From: Desulfobacteraceae bacterium | GTDB lineage: Bacteria; Desulfobacterota; Desulfobacteria; Desulfobacterales; RPRI01 | Assembly (NCBI GenBank): GCA_011391695.1 | Contig: JAABQB010000002.1 | Location: forward strand, 38,252 to 102,251 | Direction of reading: 5' to 3' | Length of the DNA stretch: 64,000 nt | Part shown: piece after piece, positions 53,582 to 62,380 of the stretch | How positions within the stretch are numbered: the stretch's first letter is position 1 | Layout: each line of letters begins with the position of its first letter | Notes under the pieces: generated by a model | Database searches by the model: none | Told to the model about the DNA's origin: nothing | What the model saw: the letters and a program-made list of their open reading frames with translations, nothing else | Program-made: the position numbers and the translations under genes

Positions 53582-56170
53582 ATGAGCAGAGTTATACCAC
53601 GCAGCCTGATCAAAAACCTTCGATTGATCGTGGGAGAGCGTTATGTTGCAGAGTCCCGGACCGCCGCTGAATTATACTCATATGACGGATCATTAGCAAA
53701 GGGAGCACCGGGAGCCGTGGTATTTCCGGGCGATACGGCCGAGACGGCCGCTGTAATCAGGGAGGCGACCCGGGCCGGGGTGCCTTTTGTGCCTCGTGGA
53801 TTCGGAACAAACCTGTCGGGTGGTACCGTACTTCCATACAGCGGGCTAACGGTATGTCTGACGAGGCTCAACCGGATCCTCGGAATTTATCCCGACCGCC
53901 GGACCGCTGTAGTCCAGCCCGGAGTGACCAACCTGGAGCTGCAGAACGCGTTGGCGCCGCTCGGTTTTTTCTACGCACCGGACCCTGCAAGCCAGAGAGT
54001 TGCAACTCTCGGGGGAAATATTGGCGAAAATTCGGGCGGCCCGCGCTGTCTCAGGTATGGAGTCACCACCAACCATGTGATCGGTATTCAAGCGATCCTT
54101 GCCGACGGGCAGATTCTGTGCTTAGGTTCCTCGGCCTATGATCATCCCGGATACGATCTGAGAGGATTGGTAATCGGGAGCGAGGGCACCCTTGCCGTCG
54201 TGACCGAGGTCACCGTGCGCATCCTCCCTATACCTGAGAAGGTGATTACCCAGCTGGCGGTATACAATGACATAGCGGATGCGGCCAGGTCGGTGGCCGG
54301 GATTATTGCCGCCGGTATCGTTCCGTCAACACTGGAGATGATGGACGCAAGAATAATCCAGGCGGTTGAAGACAGCTATACCTGCGGCTATCCGCGCGAT
54401 GCCGCTGCCGTTTTAATAATTGAGGTTGAAGGTCCGGCAGTCGGGCTTGAAGAGCAGGCACGGAGCATCCGGGCGATCTGTATGGCCAATAACTGCCGGG
54501 AAATCCGCGATGCCGCAACGGCCGCCGAACGAAACCGGTTATGGGAAGGACGCCGGGGGGCTTTCGGGGCTGTTGCCCGGCTGGCTCCCAACTATCTGGT
54601 CAACGACTGTACTGTTCCGAGGACCCTGCTGCCGGATGCCCTGGCAGAGGTGGCAAGAATTGTAAAGGCGCACGGTTTCATTCACGGGAATGTTTTCCAT
54701 GCCGGCGACGGGAACCTCCACCCCCTGCTTCTGTTCGATTCGCGTGACGCCGACCAGCTTAAGAGAGTCCACGAGGCCGGATGGGAGATCATGAAGGCCT
54801 GTGTTGCCCTGGGCGGGACAATTTCAGGCGAACACGGCATCGGACGCGAAAAAATGGAGGCGATGCGACTTGTCTTTTCAGACGATGATATTGATGCCCA
54901 GCGCTCTCTTAAGAATGCCTTTGACCCTTCCAATGTGGTTAACCCCGGAAAAATATTTCCTGATACTTCAAAACCTTTTGCCTTCAAAGATCAGGCAGCA
55001 TGGTCGGGGCCCGACGACATGCTGACACCGGCCGAAAGAATTATGGCCGAACAGGTTAATCAGGCTCTCTCCACAGGGCAGGCCCTTGTGCCTGGAGGCA
55101 GTGGTTCTCTGATTGGTTTCGGCAATTTGTCAACCGGATCCGAACAGCCTTTGAATACTGATACGCTTTCCGCAGTTATCGATCTTGATCCATCCAATCA
55201 GTATATCACTGTCGGAGCGGGTATGCCTCTGGGCGATATTCAGAAGGCTCTTTTTCCCCATAACCAATGGATTCCTTTGAGACCCTCATTTGATCTGCTG
55301 CGGCGTACGATAGGCGGGATAACGGCTACGGCGGCCTGCGGACCGGAGCGCTTCTTTTATGGAGCTCCGCGTGAACTGCTGTTGGGTCTTCGTTTTATAG
55401 ATGGCCGCGGACGATTGATCAATGCGGGCGGTAAGGTCGTCAAAAATGTGGCCGGCTTCGATGTAACCCGCCTTCTGGCCGGGTCAGCCGGAACTCTGGG
55501 ACTTATTACCCGTGTGACCATGCGGACGGCCACCTGTCCGCAGCGCTGCGCTGCAATTTCCGCTATCGGCACTCTCGATGCCTGTGCAAGCCTGGCTACA
55601 TCGGTACTCAGGTCCCGTCTCGGGGCGGTCTTTGCCGCTGCAGTGCCCGAAACCGTCGGTACGCTCTGGCGCTTGCACCTTGGCTTTGAAGGTTTTGAAG
55701 AGACCGTAAACTCCCAGCTGTCGCAGGCAGGGGCTCTCTTTTCCGGTTCAGGTTTCGGATCAGAGCGCTCCGAAAATTATGATGTCCTGTGCGGACCCTT
55801 TGCCGGAATATTTAAGGCAATCGCAGTTCATCCATATATTCTTCGAGTAGGGACACCGCCGGATCATGTGGTGAAAGCGGCTCAGATTATAACCGGGCAA
55901 TGGCCGCAAATAAAGGTACTTGTTGATTTCGGGTGCGGGCGGATAGTCGCGGGAATCGATCAAATGGGCGGAGATTTCTGGAAAGAACTGGTCAGAATTA
56001 TTCATGAACTCGAGGGACACGTAGTTCTGGAAAAAGCCCCTGACGAATTCAAGCGGTTCAACGATGTCTTCGGGGTGCCGCTGCCTGAATGGAATCTGAT
56101 GCACAGGGTCAAGGCGGCAATTGACCCGAAGAACCTGTTTGCTCCCGGTCGTATGCCGGGACGGGTGTAA
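53582..56170 (+). CDS. glcDE: Fused GlcD-GlcE FAD-linked 2-hydroxyacid dehydrogenase
   Basis: The 862-residue protein is two FAD_binding_4 proteins in one chain. The first (about 1-470) is GlcD-like: FVPRGFGTNLSGGTVLPYSGL, TLGGNIGENSGGPRCLRYG, and FAD-oxidase C-terminal GDGNLHPLLLFD and ISGEHGIGREKMEAM. The second (about 490-862) is GlcE-like, with LVPGGSGSLIGFG, GGKVVKNVAGFDVTRLLAGSAG, and no large C-domain. Separate genes are the rule, so a fusion is unusual. It probably oxidises glycolate or D-lactate. Its GC-rich codon use differs from neighbouring genes. Confidence 0.87.
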   Translation: MSRVIPRSLIKNLRLIVGERYVAESRTAAELYSYDGSLAKGAPGAVVFPGDTAETAAVIREATRAGVPFVPRGFGTNLSGGTVLPYSGLTVCLTRLNRILGIYPDRRTAVVQPGVTNLELQNALAPLGFFYAPDPASQRVATLGGNIGENSGGPRCLRYGVTTNHVIGIQAILADGQILCLGSSAYDHPGYDLRGLVIGSEGTLAVVTEVTVRILPIPEKVITQLAVYNDIADAARSVAGIIAAGIVPSTLEMMDARIIQAVEDSYTCGYPRDAAAVLIIEVEGPAVGLEEQARSIRAICMANNCREIRDAATAAERNRLWEGRRGAFGAVARLAPNYLVNDCTVPRTLLPDALAEVARIVKAHGFIHGNVFHAGDGNLHPLLLFDSRDADQLKRVHEAGWEIMKACVALGGTISGEHGIGREKMEAMRLVFSDDDIDAQRSLKNAFDPSNVVNPGKIFPDTSKPFAFKDQAAWSGPDDMLTPAERIMAEQVNQALSTGQALVPGGSGSLIGFGNLSTGSEQPLNTDTLSAVIDLDPSNQYITVGAGMPLGDIQKALFPHNQWIPLRPSFDLLRRTIGGITATAACGPERFFYGAPRELLLGLRFIDGRGRLINAGGKVVKNVAGFDVTRLLAGSAGTLGLITRVTMRTATCPQRCAAISAIGTLDACASLATSVLRSRLGAVFAAAVPETVGTLWRLHLGFEGFEETVNSQLSQAGALFSGSGFGSERSENYDVLCGPFAGIFKAIAVHPYILRVGTPPDHVVKAAQIITGQWPQIKVLVDFGCGRIVAGIDQMGGDFWKELVRIIHELEGHVVLEKAPDEFKRFNDVFGVPLPEWNLMHRVKAAIDPKNLFAPGRMPGRV

Positions 56171-56174
56171 AAAG

Positions 56175-57419
56175 ATGAGCATATCCGCTTACTATGACGC
56201 TATTGCCCAATGCAACAAGTGCGGCTTTTGCCAGGTAGCCTGCCCTATTTTCCGCTCCACCGGTAATGAGTCGGGAGTTGCCCGTGGCCGGTTGGCCATC
56301 CTGCGGGCGCTGATCGAAGATCGCCTTCAATGGAGCCGGGAGCTTGAAGATCCGCTTTACGATTGTCTGCTTTGCGGGGCCTGCACGAGCAATTGCTTTC
56401 CGGCGATACCGACCTCTGATCTGTTGATCAAGGCACGATCTGAATACCTTGATACCATCGGACGCAAGTCAATTCACCGCCTGCTTTTCGATAAGATATT
56501 GCCCTATCCCAAACGGCTGCATCTGGCGGCCCGGGCGGTGGCTCTTGGAAAAAACAGCGGTGTAAGCAAGCTGGCAGGCGCTTTAGGCCTTTTGCGCATT
56601 TTTGGCCATGATTTTGCTCGTGCAGAAAGGATTATCGACCGGTTCCCGGTCCATCCGCTCAGAAAGAGTTTCCGGCCAGGAGTTTATCAGGGTCAGGGAC
56701 GCAATCTAAGAGTGGCATACTTTGTCGGCTGCGGGGTTGATACAATCAGCCAGTCGGCGGGAGAGGCCACTCTATCCCTGCTCATGCGGTTTTCCAGCGC
56801 GGTTCATATCCTTGACAACAACTGCTGCGGGCTGCCTGCCTGGTCGTACGGAGACATTGCAGCGTCCCGCAAACTTGCCGAAAGGAACCTCCCGCTTATG
56901 GACGGGGACCGGTTCGATGTTATTGTTACCGATTGCTCGAGCTGTGCAGCCTTTATAAAAAAATATCCCCTTCTTTTTACAGATAACGATTCCTGCACGG
57001 AGAGAGCACGGGATGTCGCGTCAAAAACAAGGGACGTTTCAGAATGGCTTGCTGCCGAGGCCGTTCCTTCTTCAGCTGCTCTCAAGGGAAAGCGTGTCAC
57101 ATTCCACGATCCCTGCCATGCCTCCCGGGGTCAGAAAATAGTAAAGCAGCCGCGTGATCTTTTGAAACAGATACCGGGTGCCGAGTTCGTGGAAATGCCA
57201 GAGGCGGACTGGTGCTGCGGGGGGGCCGGCGCCTATGCATTGTCGCATTTTGATCTTGCCATGCAGGTGCTTGACCGTAAGATGGAAAACCTCGGTAAAA
57301 CAAAAGCCGATATACTGGTTACAACATGTCCGGCCTGCATTACTCAACTTTCCTTCGGGGTCAGAAGGCATGGTATGGATGTCAAGGTTAAGCATCTGAC
57401 AGAGGTTATACAGAGCTGA
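56175..57419 (+). CDS. glcF: GlcF-like iron-sulfur subunit of the glycolate/D-lactate dehydrogenase
   Basis: The start is ATG 56175, 4 nt after the glcDE stop; no strong ribosome site, so probably coupled. The product (414 residues) has two [4Fe-4S] motifs, CNKCGFCQVACPIF and CLLCGACTSNCFPA, and two CCG domains. The second CCG has WCCGGAGAYALSHFDLA, and the first has NNCCGLPAWSYGD. It passes electrons from the FAD subunit to quinone. With glcDE it forms a complete two-gene GlcDEF. Confidence 0.9.
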   Translation: MSISAYYDAIAQCNKCGFCQVACPIFRSTGNESGVARGRLAILRALIEDRLQWSRELEDPLYDCLLCGACTSNCFPAIPTSDLLIKARSEYLDTIGRKSIHRLLFDKILPYPKRLHLAARAVALGKNSGVSKLAGALGLLRIFGHDFARAERIIDRFPVHPLRKSFRPGVYQGQGRNLRVAYFVGCGVDTISQSAGEATLSLLMRFSSAVHILDNNCCGLPAWSYGDIAASRKLAERNLPLMDGDRFDVIVTDCSSCAAFIKKYPLLFTDNDSCTERARDVASKTRDVSEWLAAEAVPSSAALKGKRVTFHDPCHASRGQKIVKQPRDLLKQIPGAEFVEMPEADWCCGGAGAYALSHFDLAMQVLDRKMENLGKTKADILVTTCPACITQLSFGVRRHGMDVKVKHLTEVIQS

Positions 57420-57431
57420 AATATAGTGAGT

Positions 57432-58640
57432 TCATCCGCCTATCAGACCGCATAATTTTTTTGATATTTTTTCCGCGGAATTTCCGTTTGAATTGGTCAT
57501 TATTACAAATTTATAAAACCTTCCATCCCTGCCTTTGATATATCCTGCCCTCGTGCTGATTCCCGTGAGTGTGCCTGTTTTATAATACTCATTCCCGTTA
57601 TGTTTCATTAAATCCATATGAGGCTCAAATTCCGCCAGAACTTTTAAAAAGCTCTTTGCCGAGATTCTGTTTTCTCTGGAAATACCTGAGCCTTCGACTA
57701 TTGTCAGATCATCTATTTTTAGAATTTTACCGGCAAAACCCGATATTGCCAAAACCCCTTTATCGAGTGTTCCGGGCGGACCGTTAATTTTTGCGCTTAT
57801 AGCAAGAACAATCTGGTTTGCTATAAAGTTATTGGAATGCAAAAGAAGCCTCGATATTATATCTTTCATCGTAAAGGAAGATAAATATTTCAGTACAAGC
57901 CTGTCGGTTTCCGGTCGGACAACGCCGATTGATATTTTCCCTTTCTGTTTGATTCCTTCTTTTTCTAAAAAATAAGACAGGAGGTGTCCAGCGTACAGAG
58001 TGTTTTCATTATGCTCGGATGAGAGTAAAATCCGGCCCGCTTTTATAGAAGATTTGTTGATTTTTGTTAAAGCGAAAGGAAGCAGAGGAGTCTGGGGTTC
58101 AGCGCTGACGGGCTTGCCTTTCAAAATGTCAAAGTTAACGGTGTTGAAATTGGCACAAAGGGCTCCGTTTGGAGAATCATAGGGTTCCAAAGATGATGTT
58201 ACGCCGGGTATTAATGTCGGTTTGAAATATGAATCATCAAGAACCACATTATTTATATGCTTATTTTCGGAACCGAGAGCTTTTGATATTTCGATCAGGG
58301 CCTCGGATGTTAAAAGAGGGTCTCCGTAGCCTTTAACTTTGAGGTTAGAGTCTTTGTCCCTGTAAAATTCGGTTGCAAATCTGTATTCGGGACCAAGATA
58401 ATGCAATGCTGCAAGGGACGTAAGGAGTTTGAGGGTGGAAGCAGGGATCAGTTTTTTGCGGGCATTTTTTTCATAAATTATTCTGCCGCCCGGTTCGGCA
58501 ACGACAATGGCATCGTTGTCACCGACCAGTTTCCCGAGAGCAGACAGATCATCTCCTGCCGGAAGATTTTGAGCAGAAAGCGACAAGTAAAAAAAAGAAA
58601 AGATAAAAAGGATCAAAATCAATTTCGGTTTTAAAAGCAT
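57432..58640 (-). CDS. dacB: D-alanyl-D-alanine carboxypeptidase/endopeptidase (PBP4, DacB)
   Basis: This periplasmic penicillin-binding protein of class C trims peptidoglycan peptides. From ATG 58640 there is a signal peptide (KLILILFIFSFFYLSLSAQ). Active-site motifs are PASTLKLLTSLAAL (SXXK), GSGISREN (SXN) and YKTGTLTG (KTG). The length of 403 residues suits PBP4 with its inserted domains. The frame is open 108 nt further upstream, in translated heptamer repeat. It is convergent with glcF (12-nt gap) and downstream of dtd. Confidence 0.92.
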   Translation of the reverse strand: MLLKPKLILILFIFSFFYLSLSAQNLPAGDDLSALGKLVGDNDAIVVAEPGGRIIYEKNARKKLIPASTLKLLTSLAALHYLGPEYRFATEFYRDKDSNLKVKGYGDPLLTSEALIEISKALGSENKHINNVVLDDSYFKPTLIPGVTSSLEPYDSPNGALCANFNTVNFDILKGKPVSAEPQTPLLPFALTKINKSSIKAGRILLSSEHNENTLYAGHLLSYFLEKEGIKQKGKISIGVVRPETDRLVLKYLSSFTMKDIISRLLLHSNNFIANQIVLAISAKINGPPGTLDKGVLAISGFAGKILKIDDLTIVEGSGISRENRISAKSFLKVLAEFEPHMDLMKHNGNEYYKTGTLTGISTRAGYIKGRDGRFYKFVIMTNSNGNSAEKISKKLCGLIGG

Positions 58641-58652
58641 AAAAAATAGCTC

Positions 58653-58820
58653 TGGTTCCTGGTCTCTGGTTTCTGGTCCCTCACTTGCTTTTCGATATTC
58701 GATGTACGATGTACGAAGTTCTATATTCGATCCCTGACCCCTGATCACTGATCACTGATCACTGACCTCTTTCGCCTCTCGCCTTACGCCTTCAGCCTTT
58801 AGTCTCTCGCCTTACACCTT
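58653..58820 (-). repeat. Heptamer array (24 words) between dtd and dacB
   Basis: Twenty-four words fill the gap with no slip, from 13 nt before the dacB ATG to 1 nt before the dtd stop. Plus-strand classes in order are TGGTTTC, ATGTACG/ATATTCG, ATCACTG and TCGCCTT. Read in the gene direction that is GGC, CAGTGAT, CGTACAT/CGAATAT, then GAAACCA nearest the start. Confidence 0.85.
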
Positions 58821-58821
58821 T

Positions 58822-59262
58822 TCATTTGCTTTCAACAATAAGAGTGACAGGTCCGTCATTTACCAGGGAAACATCCATCATTGCGCGAAAAATTCCTGTC
58901 TGGACTTTGACCCCTTTACCGCATATTTTTTCGATGAACTTTTCATAGAGCTCATTCGCTTTTTCCGGTTCCGCCGCATCTATAAATGAGGGCCGCCTCC
59001 CTTTGCGGCAGTCGCCCAGAAGTGTGAACTGAGATACCACAAGCATTTCACCTCCTGTTTCAAGGACCGACCTGTTCATTTTCTTATTTTCATCTTCAAA
59101 TATTCTTAGATTCAATATTTTATCCGCAATAAAATCGATGTCGGTTATCGTGTCTTTTTTGGCAATACCAAGAAGAACAAGAAGGCCGGCCCCTATTCTA
59201 CCAATTACGTTACCATCAACTGTGACTGAACTTTCCTTGACTCTTTGTACAACTGCCCTCAT
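58822..59262 (-). CDS. dtd: D-aminoacyl-tRNA deacylase
   Basis: This 146-residue homodimeric enzyme recycles mischarged D-aminoacyl-tRNAs. The start ATG 59262 with GAGGTGG upstream gives the family N-terminus [17 protein letters not shown]. The active-site motifs [17 protein letters not shown] and the terminal [12 protein letters not shown] (with the Gly-Pro dipeptide of DTD) are present. An upstream frame to 59319 is not supported. It is followed downstream by the heptamer array and dacB. Confidence 0.95.
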   Translation of the reverse strand: MRAVVQRVKESSVTVDGNVIGRIGAGLLVLLGIAKKDTITDIDFIADKILNLRIFEDENKKMNRSVLETGGEMLVVSQFTLLGDCRKGRRPSFIDAAEPEKANELYEKFIEKICGKGVKVQTGIFRAMMDVSLVNDGPVTLIVESK

Positions 59263-59401
59263 GATATGCCACCTCATATCGAATGACCGGATTATTTGGT
59301 TTCCATCCGGAAATAGCATTTTCGTGTGATCTCGGTAAAATCCGGGGTATTTGTCTTTGGATCATGTATTTTGCCGTCTGAATTCAAATTAATTTACAAC
59401 T

Positions 59402-59444
59402 ATCTGGATTAATACCCTGCTTATACGATACCGTCAATCCAGAT
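59402..59444. promoter_or_regulatory. Inverted repeat upstream of the cyclic-nucleotide-binding gene
   Basis: The arms ATCTGGATT and AATCCAGAT are perfect complements 25 nt apart, in the gap 59263-59566 between dtd and the cNMP gene. It might be an operator or a loose stem-loop in the 5' region. Nothing else is seen in the gap except a weak AT-rich promoter region. Confidence 0.35.
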
Positions 59445-59566
59445 TATTCCATAAATATTATTTTTGATTGTGATGGTGTTTTTTGTTATAACGTGATCCG
59501 AAAAAGCGAGTGAATTAAAAATAGACGCTATTTCCTAATTACCCCAACTACTGAGGAGGTCAGAAA

Positions 59567-60040
59567 ATGCAGTCAAAGAGAGAAAAAACCATTTTCAAAA
59601 TTTTTGAAGGATTTAGTGATTCAGACAAAAAAAGCATATTGTCTCTCGGGCAGGAAATAACTTATGACAATGGCACGTCAATTTTAATGGAATCGGTCAG
59701 GACATCCGATATATACATCATAATGGAAGGAAGAGTGAGCATTGATATCGGTTCTGTAAGTTTTGATAAAGAATTCAGATCAAAAATACAACTGGCGGTG
59801 CTAAGGCAGGGTGATATATTCGGGGAAATGGCTTTTTTGGAGAACCAGCGCAGAACAGCTAATGTTACTGCTATTGACAAGGTAAATGTCATAAAAATTG
59901 ATAGAAATAATCTTTTGGAATTGTTTGATAAAAACAACCATATTGGATATATATTTATGCGGAATCTTTCGTTTATTCTGTCCCAGAGAATTGAAGATAC
60001 GAACTTTATGCTGCGTGATGATATTAAAAGATTTTCGTAA
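59567..60040 (+). CDS. Single-domain cyclic-nucleotide-binding protein
   Basis: This 157-residue protein consists of one cNMP-binding domain plus a C-terminal helix. The phosphate-binding cassette is complete: IFGEMAFLENQRRTANVTA has the Glu and Arg that contact the ligand. No DNA-binding helix-turn-helix follows, so it is not a CRP-type regulator; it should act through partner proteins. The ATG has GAGGAGG upstream (ACTGAGGAGGTCAGAAA). Together with the MBL-cNMP protein it is the second receptor for a cyclic nucleotide in this window. Confidence 0.85.
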   Translation: MQSKREKTIFKIFEGFSDSDKKSILSLGQEITYDNGTSILMESVRTSDIYIIMEGRVSIDIGSVSFDKEFRSKIQLAVLRQGDIFGEMAFLENQRRTANVTAIDKVNVIKIDRNNLLELFDKNNHIGYIFMRNLSFILSQRIEDTNFMLRDDIKRFS

Positions 60041-60167
60041 CCGGTTTTTTTGTGAGGCTCTATTTTCTGCGGTTGAAGATTCTTCGGAGCTTGTTGCGGG
60101 GAGTTTCAAACTCACCTGTGTCCAAAAATTGATTCCGGACAGGCACAAAATTTAAGGACTGAAACTT

Positions 60168-60878
60168 ATGTTGTGGTTATTTGAACCGGGGACCTGGCTT
60201 GCGCTGATAACACTTACATTGCTTGAAATAGTCCTTGGCATAGATAATATAATATTTATTGCGATACTTGCAGGAAAACTGCCGGTAATACAGCAGGCGA
60301 AGGCCCGTATAGTCGGTCTCGGACTTGCCATGATCACGCGTATAGGGCTTCTTTTTTCCCTGACACTGATAATGCGTCTGACACAGCCGCTTTTCACAGT
60401 GTGTACCAACGAGATTTCAGGAAGGGATATTATCCTCATTACCGGCGGATTGTTTCTGCTCGGTAAAAGCACACTTGAAATTCATGATAAACTTGAAGGA
60501 GGAGAACTTCATTCCGCGAAGGTCGGAAAAGCTTCATTTCTGAGCGTCATAATTCAGATAATGTTTCTGGATCTTATTTTTTCGCTTGATTCTGTCATAA
60601 CAGCCATAGGGCTTGCGAACAGGATTGAAATAATGGTTATCGCTATCGTCATCGCAGTTATATTTATGATGATTTTTTCAGCCTCCTTAAGCCGTTTTGT
60701 TGATAATCATCCGACCATTAAAATACTTGCCTTGAGTTTTCTCCTGCTGATCGGCATGGCTCTTGTCGGAGAAGGGCTTGATATGCATATTCCAAAAGGA
60801 TACATATATTTTGCCATGTCGTTTTCGGTATTTGTCGAAATGCTGAATATGCGGATACGCAGGAAAGAGCAAATATAA
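60168..60878 (+). CDS. TerC-family integral membrane protein
   Basis: This 236-residue membrane protein has about seven helices. The TerC motifs are LTLLEIVLGIDNIIFIAILAGKLP at the N-terminus and QIMFLDLIFSLDSVITAIGLA in the middle, each with an Asp in the membrane that may bind metal ions. TerC/YoaE proteins are linked to metal efflux and to metallation of exported proteins. It starts 127 nt after the cNMP gene and is followed by mtgA after 8 nt. Confidence 0.9.
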   Translation: MLWLFEPGTWLALITLTLLEIVLGIDNIIFIAILAGKLPVIQQAKARIVGLGLAMITRIGLLFSLTLIMRLTQPLFTVCTNEISGRDIILITGGLFLLGKSTLEIHDKLEGGELHSAKVGKASFLSVIIQIMFLDLIFSLDSVITAIGLANRIEIMVIAIVIAVIFMMIFSASLSRFVDNHPTIKILALSFLLLIGMALVGEGLDMHIPKGYIYFAMSFSVFVEMLNMRIRRKEQI

Positions 60879-60886
60879 CCAAAGGG

Positions 60887-61624
60887 TTGGGAGTGAATCC
60901 GGTGGCAGCAACAGCCAAGTTTAAAAAGATTATAAAATCTGTTGCCTCTTTTTTGCGTAAGGCTATTGTTATTGCCCTCATTGCAACAATAATTCCTGTT
61001 CTCCTGCTTCGATGGATTCCACCTGTCACGTCTTCATTTATGATCCAGAAATGGATTACATCCTTGTGGTCCGACCGCAAAGAATATAAGATTAGATACG
61101 AGTGGACTCCATGGGACAAGATATCTCCTCACGCCGGGATAGCGGTTATTGCAGCTGAAGACCAGATGTTTCCTGAACATTTCGGTTTTGATCTTGAATC
61201 TATTTCAGATGCTCTTGATGAGCATTCGAAAGGCAGACGTTTGCGGGGAGCAAGCACAATTTCCCAGCAGGTTGCGAAAAATCTTTTTTTGTGGTCAGGC
61301 AGGAGTTTAGTCAGGAAAGGTTTTGAGGCCTATTTTACAGTGCTGATAGAATTGATATGGACAAAACAGAGGATACTGGAGGTCTATCTGAATATTGCAG
61401 AATTCGGAGATGGAATATACGGGGTTGCAGCGGCAGGCGAAGCTTTTTTTAAAAAACCTCCTTCAAAGCTCAGTCCTTCAGATGCGGCTCTTCTTGCGTC
61501 CGTTCTTCCAAATCCGGTCAGATTAAGAGCAGACAGGCCGTCGAGTTATGTAAACAGCCGCCGTTTGTGGATTCTTGACCAGATGTCTCAACTGGGTGGA
61601 GCGGCTTACCTTAAGGACATTTAA
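60887..61624 (+). CDS. mtgA: Monofunctional biosynthetic peptidoglycan transglycosylase
   Basis: This 245-residue glycosyltransferase 51 enzyme polymerises lipid II. It has a membrane anchor (AIVIALIATIIPVLLLRWIP). The active site is AVIAAEDQMFPEHFGFD (catalytic Glu), followed by RGASTISQQVAKNLFLW and LEVYLNIAEFGDGIYG. There is no transpeptidase domain. Start is TTG 60887 or GTG 60893, both plausible with GGGTTGGGA upstream. The stop is followed by a palindromic repeat of the 49-bp family. Confidence 0.92.
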   Translation: MGVNPVAATAKFKKIIKSVASFLRKAIVIALIATIIPVLLLRWIPPVTSSFMIQKWITSLWSDRKEYKIRYEWTPWDKISPHAGIAVIAAEDQMFPEHFGFDLESISDALDEHSKGRRLRGASTISQQVAKNLFLWSGRSLVRKGFEAYFTVLIELIWTKQRILEVYLNIAEFGDGIYGVAAAGEAFFKKPPSKLSPSDAALLASVLPNPVRLRADRPSSYVNSRRLWILDQMSQLGGAAYLKDI

Positions 61625-61629
61625 CCACA

Positions 61630-61665
61630 CTCGGTCAGCCGATGGACTTTTGACGAGTCCACCAA
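61630..61665 (-). repeat. Short relative of the 49-bp palindromic repeat
   Basis: TCGGTCAGCC precedes the inverted pair GATGGACTTTTGACGAGTCCACC. It aligns with the second half of 26921-26969 but lacks the CGGGGCTTAATCGC end. It lies between mtgA and the DUF502 gene and may act as the mtgA terminator. Confidence 0.6.
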
Positions 61666-61716
61666 AGATAAAAGACCGGATTTCACATTTTTAAATAAAA
61701 AGCAGAAAGGCAGTCT

Positions 61717-62340
61717 ATGGAAAAGTTTAAGTCCTTTTTGAAAACATCGATTTTCGGCGGTGTTGTAGTAATTCTCCCCATGTTTATATTTATAATGGTT
61801 TTCAAATGGTTATTCGGATGGGTTACGGATATCATTCAGCCTTTGACCAATCTTATAGTTACAAAATCTCACATGAGCGAGATTATAGCGGATGCGCTTG
61901 TGATCGCTGTTATATTGATAGGCTGTTTCATAATTGGAATAATTGTCAAAACTAAAATAGGGAAATTCATACATGAAAAGCTTGAAAGCAGAATACTGAA
62001 AGTTGCTCCCGGATATGGCACTATCAAGGAGATTGTACTGCAGCTTATCGGGAAAAAGTTTCCCTTCACCTCAGTTGCTCTTGTCAGAATATTTGAGAAT
62101 GACACCATGGTTACAGCTTTTATTACTGATTCTCATTCTGATGGAAGTTACACAATATTTGTACCTACAGCGCCCAACCCTACTTCAGGGTTCATATATC
62201 ATGTGAAGGGGGAATATGTTCAACATGTTGATATTCCTATCGAAGAGGCAATGAGATCTGTTATCACATGCGGGGCCGGTTCGAAAAAAATCCTTAGAAG
62301 GCTGGGCTTCGGGGAAACCGGCCGGCCAACATATTTATGA
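61717..62340 (+). CDS. DUF502 family membrane protein
   Basis: This protein has 207 residues with two N-terminal membrane helices (IFGGVVVILPMFIFIMVFKWLF and IIADALVIAVILIGCFIIGIIV) and a soluble C-terminal domain with PFTSVALVRIFENDTMVTAFITD and VPTAPNPTSGFIYHV, which is typical of DUF502. The family role is unknown; related proteins affect envelope integrity. The ATG is preceded by AGAAAGG. The glycosyltransferase gene starts 40 nt downstream. Confidence 0.87.
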   Translation: MEKFKSFLKTSIFGGVVVILPMFIFIMVFKWLFGWVTDIIQPLTNLIVTKSHMSEIIADALVIAVILIGCFIIGIIVKTKIGKFIHEKLESRILKVAPGYGTIKEIVLQLIGKKFPFTSVALVRIFENDTMVTAFITDSHSDGSYTIFVPTAPNPTSGFIYHVKGEYVQHVDIPIEEAMRSVITCGAGSKKILRRLGFGETGRPTYL

Positions 62341-62380
62341 AGGTATTTCCAATAAATGATCCCACGGATAAGCGAAATAA

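Noticed and set aside
60018..60155. 45-codon ORF overlapping the end of the cNMP gene (ending KLTCVQKLIPDRHKI).
   Set aside because: It reads like protein, but the start lies inside the upstream gene with no ribosome site, and no family is recognised. A frameshifted tail of the cNMP gene is possible but unsupported.
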